A DNA stretch of 64,000 nt, taken from Chaunax sp. Z400 (Eukaryota > Chordata > Actinopteri > Lophiiformes > Chaunacidae). Each line of letters opens with the position of its first letter. Positions within the stretch are counted from its first letter, which is position 1. The stretch spans positions 62,001 through 126,000 of the forward strand of contig JBAGJB010000189.1 of NCBI GenBank assembly GCA_037577475.1. The letters run 5' to 3'. The notes under the pieces were generated by a model, which was not told the DNA's origin, ran no database searches, and was given only the letters and a program-made list of their open reading frames with translations. This document shows, in pieces, positions 21,660-30,995 of this stretch. Made by a program: the position numbers and the translations under genes.

Positions 21660-24600
21660 TAATATATTATTATTAACCTTTATTTAGACAGGGAAATCCA
21701 TTGAGACTGGAGTCTCATTTTCAACGAAGCCCTGGTTACATACAATAATTTAAAACATGATACAATTAAACACAATTCAAAAGCAAAACAAAAACAATAG
21801 AACAAGAGGAAAAGTAATAAAAAACATCAGCCTTAAATGGTGCCATGGTTATGAACAATAATCTAATCTAAAACAATTAAGAGACAACAAAACAGGGGGA
21901 AAGCAATGAGACATGACATTAATAGCAGCAAATCAATCAATAAAATAATTTCAAGATAAAACATTTGCAATCCTCTACGTCCAATTCATATAATAAATCT
22001 TTAAAAATGGTCAAGGAGATGATTGTCTTTAATTTAGCAGCCTCTTGGAACTTATTCCAGGCTCTAGCCACACAATCGCTAAAAGCAGTTTTTCCTTGTT
22101 CAGTTCTAACGGTTGGCACTTCGAGGAGTAACCAATCCTGAGATCTTGTTTGGTGGGCATTAGAGCGCCATGAAATTAGTGATGCCAGATAGCTGGGTAC
22201 CTTCTGTAATATAGCTTTATAAGCATAAATAAGCAGGTGCTGCCTACTCCTTGTGGAGAGTGATGACCAACCTACAGCCTGGTAAAGATCACAGTGATGC
22301 ATTCTAAAATGATAACCAGTAATGAAACGAAGTGCTGAATGATAAACAGTATCGAGTGCTTTCAATGTGGTAGAGGTAGCATGCATATAAAAAATGTCAC
22401 CATAATCAAGTACAGGCAGGAAAGTGGACTGTACTAACCGCCTTCTAGCTTCAGCTGAGAAGCAGGATCTATTTCTAAAGAAGAACCCAAGATTCATCCT
22501 TAGCTTTTTAACTAGCTCATCAACATGATTTTTTAAAGAGAGCTTTTCATCAATAACAATACTAAGGTACTTGTAGGAGGACACTTTTTAAACTTTTAAA
22601 CCATTTAGAGTACAAATATTTAAATCAGTTCCCTCCAGGGAGCGGGATCTAGAAAATATCATATATTTTGTTTTTGTTCCACTTAAAACATGTTTAAGAT
22701 CAAGGAGTGCGTGCTGGATTGACCCAAAAGCAGGATGCAGGATAGATAATGCTCTCCTCAATGTAGAAGCAGATGAATATAACACAGTGTCGTCAGCATA
22801 AAAATGCACCTTACAGCCATTGTCAAATGACGCAATGTTATTAATATACAGTGAGAAGAGTAAGGGGCCTAAATTTGAACCCTGTGGTACTCCTTTAGTG
22901 ACCTTCAGAATGTTCAAATGAGTAGAATCTGCAACAATACGTTGAGTTCTATCTGCAAGATAGTTTGTGAACCATTGGTGGGCATTCTGGTTATGCCAGC
23001 TGCAGCTAGTCTATCTAATAAAACTGAGTGGTCGACTGTATCAAAGGCTTTAGACAGGTCGATGAATAAAGCAGCACAGTGGTGTCCATTGTCAAGAGTA
23101 CATATGATGTCATTGAGAACTAGAGAAGCAGCTGAAATGGTGCTATGACCTGATCTGAAACCAGACTGAAAGGTATTTAAAATGCAATTTGTCTGTAGGA
23201 ATGAATTTAATTGACGATTTACAAAAGATTCTAGAGTTTTGGCTAAACAGGAAAGCTTGGATATTGGACGGTAATTATTTAAATCTTTACGATCTCTTCC
23301 CTTGTGAAGTGGGAGCACGTAAGCAGTTTTCCAGATAGGAAACAATTCCTGTTCTAAGAGACAGATTAAAAATATATGAAACAGGTCCAGCTATGACTGA
23401 GGCAGCTGTCCTCAAAAGACTGGGGTCAAGCTGGTCGGCACCAATCGACTTTTTTGAGTCTATCCTAAAAAGAGCATCACCAACTTCCGATTCAGATAGT
23501 GGACTAAATGAGAAAGTACTCCTAGGATTCCCAGAGAGCTCTTTTCCTGATTGACAGATGTCTGGTTGATAATGTTGTCCTGAGATGGCAGTATTTTTCA
23601 GATTGATTTTATCAAATAAATGTCGTGTGTTAATAAAATGAGAATTAAAAACATTACAAATTTCTGCTTTGTCATTTACGGGACCGTTGTCAGACGGTAA
23701 TTGGAGAGGAAGTGGAGGGGTGGAATTATTCTTCATTGATTTAATTGTATTCCAGAATTTAATTGGATTACCGGCACTCAGTTGTAAGGAATTAAGATAA
23801 TATGAGGATTTAGCTTTACTGATCATAGGAGTGCATCTGTTTCGCAACTGCCTAAACAGAGTCCAATCTGACGCATCCTCAGTGTTTCTAGCCTTTGCCC
23901 ATGCAGAGTTTCTCTTTGTGTTATTTCTGATAGCTCGTGTGAGAACCAGGCAGTATATCTGTCCTTAATACGTAGTTTCCTGTAAGGAGCATGTTTGTCA
24001 GCCACAGAAATAGGTGAAGGCTAGGTGTGGGTCTGGTATAAGAGTCACTCTATCTAAATTACATGTATTCAGATCATGTAGGAACCCCTGAGTGTCAAAG
24101 TGCCTGAAATTCCTTTTAGTTAAAATGCGTGTCTTTGTTCTACATACTTTCACATTCCTAATGCAAGCAATTGGGCAGTGATCACTGAAATCTTGGGGAA
24201 AAACTCCACTGGCTGGATATCTCTGAGGCATATTGATGTGAATGATGTCTATCAGGGAGGATTTGGAGCTGCATTTCACATTAGGACGTGTTGGCTTGGT
24301 TATTAATTGTGTTAGGTTTAAATTTGTGCACAAATCTTTGAGGTCGTTTTTTCCCAGTCAACGTTTAAATCACCCATGATTAGCAATTCTGTAGCTGTAT
24401 ATGGAGAGAAAATGTCAAAAAGATTATCAATTGCTTGGGGGAGAGCTGAAGGGGGTCTATATGTCCCAATCAGTGTCAATGATGTTTTTCCCCCAAGATT
24501 TACTGACAAAGCCAGACATTCAAACTCTTTTGGAACAGATGATGAGATGAGTACTGTTACAGGGAAACATGTTTTAACAAAGATAGCTACACCACCACCT

Positions 24601-24790
24601 TTCCCTTTTCTGTCTGCTCTAAAAAGGTTAAAACCAACAATATTAACAGCAGAGTCAGGGACAGTATTTTTCAACCAAGACTCAGAGATGATTAAAATAT
24701 CTGGGTCTGTCTGTTGGATCAAAATATTAATATAGTCCCGTTTAGAGACCAAACTTCTTGCATTTATGTGGAGCAGCCCAAGTCCTTTTG
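21660..24790 (-). mobile_element. Decayed APE-type LINE (L2/CR1-like), nearly full coding region
   Basis: Minus-strand blocks in order give a non-LTR retrotransposon. The endonuclease covers about 24790-24000: HINARSLVSKR, ISESWL, GTYRPPS, MGDLNVDW and later FSDHCPI. A linker with KSSYYLNSLQL...PIKFW follows at 23847-23290. The reverse transcriptase covers 23345-22588: YRPISKLS, FIDLSKAFDTVDHS, GVPQGSNLGPLLF and the catalytic FYADD near 22790-22798. The C-terminal region is at 22584-21937 (MSSYKYLSIVIDEKLS...). Between blocks the frame shifts several times, so no full protein is made. The 3' end near 21660 reads AATAAAGGTTAATAATAATA, a usual LINE tail. Clade L2/CR1-like is a judgement from the order and tail and is not proven. 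It is an inactive copy. Confidence 0.9.
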
Positions 24791-25091
24791 TATATATGAG
24801 CTATTTATACATCATGGTGGTGCTAGAGGCCATGTCAGCAGTAAAGTTAGAAGACATCTTCCTCTTGGTGCCATGATCTGACAGTCCATCTAATAATTAG
24901 TAATAATGTAGTAAAGCATTCGCTCCAGTAGAGCTTCTCCCAGTAAAAGACTGGGCGACTCCCACTGACCAGCAGTGGAGGACCGTATTGGGCAGCTCTC
25001 TGTGTGAAGCCTTTTATTCTGGATAAATACAGACTTATAAATGCAGGTATTAAAATGACTGTTTAAAAACAGCCATATGTTCAGTGTAGTT
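24791..25091. other. Unrecognised DNA, possibly 5' part of the LINE
   Basis: No gene is recognised. Its position suggests 5' untranslated sequence of the adjacent minus-strand LINE, but nothing in it confirms this. Confidence 0.35.
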
Positions 25092-25215
25092 TAGTTTATT
25101 AAGTTTATTTACATCAGGGACCATGTACAAATACATTAGTCTCAAGTAAGAGAGACGATGCTTTGCAGCAGATTTAGCTACTAGCTAATTTCCTTCACAT
25201 GTTGCTCCTGTAATA
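25092..25215 (-). mobile_element. Second LINE 3'-end fragment
   Basis: The sequence TTTATTTACATCAGGGACCA, then TGTACAAATACATTAG, then CAGATTTAGCTACTAGCTAA, looks like the 3' untranslated end of another fish LINE in minus orientation. This is pattern recall and is not an alignment. Confidence 0.45.
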
Positions 25216-25878
25216 ACAGTCCTACTCTACAACCCTTAGATCGAAGGAGCTGATTTGATTTGTTCTGAACTTTATATCAAATCTCCTGTTTTCCTCCTAA
25301 CTTCACCTCATCAAAACATTTAAGTTACTTCTCAATGCAACACACAATAATATAAACACCAAAAGAAAAAGGGAATTAGTCTGAAGTCAGTGCTGGTCAA
25401 GTTACAACAGTTTCAAAACAGCTGATAAAAGTTAGATTGATCCTTTTCAAATTAAGACAAAGGAGTGATGTAACTAGAGTACATTTCATACAATCTGACT
25501 GTATGTTTCCACTATGTTTGTGTTGTTCTGTACCCATAAGGACATGTTAGCTACTACCAGCTTCTACTTGTTGTTTAGCTCTGTTGTTATACTTGCATGC
25601 AACACTGTTGATCCACATGATTAATGCTTATATATCTATATGCTTACCATTACGTGAGAATGAAACGCCGAGTTAGTACGACTTCAATTACCACTCCTAT
25701 GGTACAGCATCAATACTTTGGTTTCCATCGTTGTCTGTTTAAAGTAAGACCCTGGAAGGGATCACAGAGCAGTAAACACATTAATCAGATGGCTCTATAT
25801 AATGGAGAGCTATTGTTAGGGGAGAAAAGGTTTGACATGAGAAGAAGTGAGAAGATTATTATACATTACTACAAGAAA
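25216..25878. other. Unrecognised DNA
   Basis: A frame at 25624-25908 on the plus strand runs into satA, has no recognisable domain and is not called as a gene. Nothing else was identified. Confidence 0.4.
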
Positions 25879-27057
25879 CTAAAGGTTTATACTAAAGGTT
25901 TATACTAAAGGTTTATACTAAAGGTTTTTACTAAAGGTTTATACTAAAGGTTTACACTAAAGGTTTGACTAAAGGTTTATACTAAAGGTTTAACTAAAGG
26001 TTTATACTAAAGGTTTATACTAAAGGTTTATACTAAAGGTTTATACTAAAGGTTTAACTAAAGGTTTATACTAAAGGTTTAACTAAAGGTTTATACTAAA
26101 GGTTTAACTAAAGGTTTATACTAAAGGTTTATACTAAAGGTTTAACTAAAGGTTTATACTAAAGGTTTATACTAAAGGTTTATACTAAAGGTTTAACTAA
26201 AGGTTTAACTAAAGGTTTAACTAAAGGTTTAACTAAAGGTTTATACTAAAGGTTTAACTAAAGGTTTAACTAAAGGTTTATACTAAAGGTTTATACTAAA
26301 GGTTTAACTAAAGGTTTATACTAAAGGTTTATAATAAAGGTTTATACTAAAGGTTTATACTAAAGGTTTATACTAAAGGTTTAACTAAAGGTTTATACTA
26401 AAGGTTTAACTAAAGGTTTATACTAAAGGTCTATACTAAAGGTTTAACTAAAGGTTTATACTAAAGGTTTATACTAAAGGTTTAACTAAAGGTTTATACT
26501 AAAGGTTTATAATAAAGGTTTATACTAAAGGTTTATACTAAAGGTTTATACTAAAGGTTTATAATAAAGGTTTATACTAAAGGTTTATACTAAAGGTTTA
26601 TAATAAAGGTTTATACTAAAGGTTTATACTAAAGGTTTGACTAAAGGTTTATACTAAAGGTTTATACTAAAGGTTTAACTAAAGGTTTATACTAAAGGTT
26701 TATACTAAAGGTTTATACTAAAGGTTTATTACTAAAGGTTTATTACTAAAGGTTTATAGTAAAGGTTTAACTAAAGGTTTAACTAAAGGTTTAACTAAAG
26801 GTTTGACTAAAGGTTTATACTAAATGTTTATACTAAAGGTTTATACTAAAGGTTCAACTAAAGGTTTATACTAAAGGTTTATACTAAAGGTTTATACTAA
26901 AGGTTTATACTAAAGGTTTAACTAAAGGTTTATACTAAAGGTTTAACTAAAGGTTTATACTAAAGGTTTAACTAAAGGTTTATACTAAAGGTTTAACTAA
27001 AGGTTTATACTAAAGGTTTATACTAAAGGTTTATACTAAAGGTTTATACTAAAGGTT
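25879..27057. repeat. satA satellite array in reverse orientation
   Basis: The same 12/13-bp monomers as at 1-2440 but as AAAGGTTTATACT / AAAGGTTTAACT on the plus strand, so the array is inverted relative to both other satA arrays. It ends with AAAGGTT directly against the TGTTGAG end of the fold-back element at 27058. Confidence 0.97.
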
Positions 27058-29481
27058 TGTTGAGCCGCATTTTGTAATAACGGTGCATTTTGTAATAAAC
27101 GTCCAAAATGTAATAACTTTTTCATTTCATTTTGTAATAAAGCCGCATTTTGTAATAAACTGCCGCATTTTGTAATAAACTGCCCCAACGCATTTTGTAA
27201 TAAATTTTGCCACATTATGTAATAAGTTATTACATTTTGAGAAGATTATTACAAAATGCACTTGCAACTTTTTTATTCTCTAGAAAATGTAATAACATGG
27301 TGCATTACGTAATAACAATTCTAAAGCATTGTTTATTTGTTTGTTAATTGTATTTTATTTTACTGTAAAGTATTTGTAAAAGTTAGGTAATGAGATGCGA
27401 AAAAAATTGGTAATGAGATGCGAATTAAAAAAAAAAAAAGAAATGATTAAAAAAAATTGGTAATGAGATGCGAAAAAAAAATCGGTAATGAGATGCGGGG
27501 GGAAAATGGTAATGAGATGCGAAAAAAATTGGTAATGAGATGCGGGGAAAAAATAAAATAATAATTGTTAATGAGATGCGAAAAATAAAATTGGTAATGA
27601 GATGCGAAAAAAAAATTGGTAATGAGATGCAAAAAAAACAGGAAAAAAACAAAAAATTTTGGTAATGAGATGCGGGGGAAAAAAAGTAATGAGATGCGAA
27701 AAAAAATTGGTAATGGGATGCGAGAAGGGAAAAAAAAAATTGGTAATGAGATGCGAAAAAATATAATAATAAAAAATAATTGGTAATGAGATGCGGAAGA
27801 AAAAAAATTGGTAATGAGATGCGAGAAAAAAAAATTGGTAATGAGATGCGAGAAAAAAAATTGGTAATGAGATGCAGAAAAAAAAGAAAAAAAAATTGGT
27901 AATGAGATGCGGGGAAAAAAATTGGTAATGAGATGCGGGGAAAAAATTGGTAATGAGATGCGAGAAAAAAAATTGGTAATGAGATGCAGAAAAAAAAGAA
28001 AAAAAAATTGGTGATGAGCTGCGGGAAAAAAAATTGGTAATGAGATGCGAAAAAAAATTGGTAATGAGATGCGGAATTTAAAAAAAAAATGCTTAAAAAA
28101 TTGGTAATGAGATGCGGAAAAAAAATTGGTAATGAGATGCGGGGGGGGGAAATGGTAATGAGATGCTAAAAAAATTTGGTAATGAGATGCAGGAAAAAAA
28201 AATAATAATTGGTAATGAGATGCGGAAAAAAAATTGGTAATGAGATGTGGGGAAAAACAGGGAAAAAAACAAAAATTGGTAATGAGATGCGAAAAAAAAA
28301 AGTAATGAGCTGCGGGAAAAAAAATTGTTAATGAGATGCGGGAAAAAAATTGGTAATGAGATGCGGGGGAAAAATTGGTAATGAGATGCGGAATTTTTTT
28401 TAGAAAAAATGCTTTAAAAAATTGGTAATGAGATGCGGAAAAAAAATTGGTAATGAGATGCGGGGGGGAAAATGGTAATGAGATGCTAAAAAAATTTGGT
28501 AATGAGATGCAGGGGGAAAAAAATAATAATTGGTAATGAGATGCGAAAAATAAAATTGGTAATGAGATGCGGAAAAAATTTGTTAATGAGATGCGAGAAG
28601 GGGAAAAAATTGGTAATGAGATGCGGGGGAAAAAAATGGTAATGAGATGCGGAAGAAAAAAATTGGTAATGAGATGCTAAAAAAAATTGGTAATGAGATG
28701 CTAAAAAAAAATTTGGTAATGAGATGAAAAACAAAAAACAAAAAAACAATTTACCAATTTTTTTTCTCGCATCTCATTACCAATTTTTTTTCTTCCGCAT
28801 CTCATTACCAATTTTTTTTTTTTATATTTTTTCGCATCTCATTACCAATTTTTTTTTCCCTTCTCGCATCCCATTACCAATTTTTTTTCGCATCTCATTA
28901 CTTTTTTTCCCCGCATTTCATTACCAATTTTTTTTGTTTTTTTCCTGGTTTTTTTGCATCTCATTACCAATTTTTTTTCCGCATCTCATTACCAATTTTA
29001 TTTTTCGCATCTCATTAACAATTATTATTTTATTTTTCCCCCGCATCTCATTACCGATTTTTTTTCCGCATCTCATTACCAATTTTTTTTAATCATTTCT
29101 TTTTTTTTTTAAATTCGCATCTCATTACCAATTTTTTTTCACATCTCATTACCTAACTTTTACAAATACTTTAAAGTAAAATAAAATACAATTAACAAAC
29201 AAATAAACAATGCTTTAGAATTGTTATTACGTAATGCACCATGTTATTACATTTTCTAGAGAATAAAAAAGTTGCAAGTGCATTTTGTAATAATCTTCTC
29301 AAAATGTAATAACTTATTACATAATGTGGCAAAATTTATTACAAAATGCGTTGGGGCAGTTTATTACAAAATGCGGCAGTTTATTACAAAATGCGGCTTT
29401 ATTACAAAATGAAATGAAAAAGTTATTACATTTTGGACGTTTATTACAAAATGCACCGTTATTACAAAATGCGGCTCAACA
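27058..29481. mobile_element. Fold-back element with Ginger-type ends (TGTTGAG...CTCAACA)
   Basis: The left terminus, 27058 to about 27390, and the right terminus, about 29150-29481, are inverted repeats of about 333 bp. Each is built from repeated TTATTACAAAATGCGGC-like words and a palindromic TTACGTAA. Ends beginning TGT and finishing ACA are what I recall for Ginger DNA transposons. Between them lie TGGTAATGAGATGCGG-type minisatellite units with poly-A spacers, in one orientation to about 28735 and inverted afterward. The matching arms extend to about 27845 and from 28742. The 4-bp flanks (GGTT and GGGC) do not form a target duplication, so the present ends have been rearranged or the element is old. 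No protein is encoded. Confidence 0.7.
27392..29149. repeat. Minisatellite of TGGTAATGAGATGCG units, inverted at about 28735
   Basis: Several dozen units of AATTGGTAATGAGATGCG plus a variable A-rich spacer, each about 20-35 bp. Orientation switches at about 28730-28745, where the right part (CGCATCTCATTACCAATT) mirrors 27392-27845. The frames open in it are caused by the repeat. Confidence 0.93.
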
Positions 29482-29583
29482 GGGCGGGCTGTAATCTGAT
29501 TGGCTGCTGCATCAGTTCTACAAAGATCATGCACTGCTTGCATGCTTAATTGAGACAGCCAACAGAGTTCAACATGATGCCAG
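29482..29583 (+). promoter_or_regulatory. Possible promoter and mini first exon of the integrase-OTU gene
   Basis: Directly after the CTCAACA end come GGGCGGG (GC box) and CTGATTGGCTG (inverted CCAAT). At 29574-29583 there is ATGATGCCAG followed by GTATGA, a usable splice donor. Joining this G to the acceptors at 31035 (TTGTAG) or 31083 (ATTGTAG) keeps the frame of the long open reading frame in both cases. The promoter elements and the sites are visible; their use is inference. Confidence 0.35.
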
Positions 29584-29859
29584 GTATGAAAAAACTGTGT
29601 CAAATATTATCTGTGTAATTGAATATATGGAAGTATAAAGACATTTTGCAGTTGATCTAAAGTTATGTAGATGTTTTGCCCTTGATAAGAAATTATATGA
29701 CTGAATTTAAACCTGCATTGTCCAAGTTATGCTCACTGCATTAAAAACAGTTTGTAAAGTAAAACTGAAATCTATGCCTCTAAGTACATATTAAAAGTTA
29801 ATAACTTTTAATGACCGACAGGTAATAACACATTTGAAGGAAAACTGTGCATGTGCAAA

Positions 29860-29886
29860 AAACTACACCCACACACACACACACAA
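29860..29886. repeat. (CA)n microsatellite
   Basis: About ten CA units in the proposed intron upstream of the integrase gene. Confidence 0.85.
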
Positions 29887-29948
29887 TAGTACACTGCTCA
29901 AAAAATAAAGTGATCATTTAAACAACACATCCCAGATCACAATGAATG

Positions 29949-30630
29949 TCATAATATGCAAATTAGATTGGTAAATTTACTCCCATCACAAACTTTGAGT
30001 CATGGTGAAGTTTTTCCTCATTTACAGTATAATTTTATCTCTTTCCACTTTCAAGTTACAGCCTTTTGAAATCTTCTTCAGAGATGAATGTTTTCCAATA
30101 TGGCCGCCAACTGGTGATGTCATAATATGCAAATTAGATTGGTAAATTTACTCCCATCACAAACTTTGAGTCATGGTGAAGTTTTTCCTCATTTACAGTA
30201 TAATTTGATCTCTTTCCACTTTCAAGTTGCAGCCTTTTGAAATCTTCTTCAGAGATGAATGTTTTCCAATATGGCCACCACCTGGTGATGTCATAATATG
30301 CAAATTAGATTGGTAAATTTACTCCCATCACAAACTTTGAGTAATGGTGAAGTTTTTCCACATTTACAGTATACTTTTATCTCTTTCCAGTTTCAAGTGA
30401 CAGCCTTTTGGAAAATTGATATTATAATTTCATATTTTCCAATATGGCCGCCACCCTATGACATCATAATATGCAAATTAGATTGGTAAATTTACTCCCA
30501 TCACAAACTTAGGGTTGTGGTTAAGGTTTTTCTCATTTACAGCATAATTTTATCTCTTACCAGTTTCAAGTTACAGCCTTTTGGAAAATTAATATTAATA
30601 TTTCATAAATTTTTGGAATATCTTTGGCGG
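29949..30630. repeat. Four tandem units of about 172 bp, each with an octamer motif
   Basis: Units start with TCATAATATGCAAATTAGAT at about 29949, 30120, 30291 and 30464, giving periods of 171-173 bp. Each has the octamer ATGCAAAT, a CATTTACAGTATAATTTTAT core and CAATATGGCCGCCA near the end. The last unit is the most diverged. They lie between the possible mini first exon and the main exon of the integrase gene, so they may be intronic regulatory sequence or simply a tandem repeat. Confidence 0.85.
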
Positions 30631-30995
30631 CCAAAGGGTTAACACAGTCATAAATAGTAAGCATCGAAATAGCTATTAAAAGGCTAAAAATGTTATAACA
30701 GGTGTGAAAACAATAAATATGTTAAAACCTTGTTTTTCAGTATTCCTACAAAAGCAGCGTCCTCTTTAATGATAGCATCCTTTATTGAGACAAATCTAGG
30801 GCTATAACATAAGATCAACGTTCATAAAGCAATTTGAATTACTGTGATGCCGCAGGTGGTGGTGGGTTATCAAAATTGTAATAATTAAAATACCTTCTTA
30901 AATATTAATTCAAGATAAAATATTTTAGTACTTGAAATGAAATTCCACAAATAAAATAAAAGTGCAAAAAAAAAGGCACAAAATGCAGTTTAGTT

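Noticed and set aside
25624..25908. 94-codon plus-strand frame
   Set aside because: No recognisable domain, no promoter or splice sites, and it ends inside satA.
27392..29149. Open frames in the TGGTAATGAGATGCG minisatellite
   Set aside because: Low-complexity frames (Phe/Ile/Ser/Leu repeats) created by the repeated unit and poly-A spacers.
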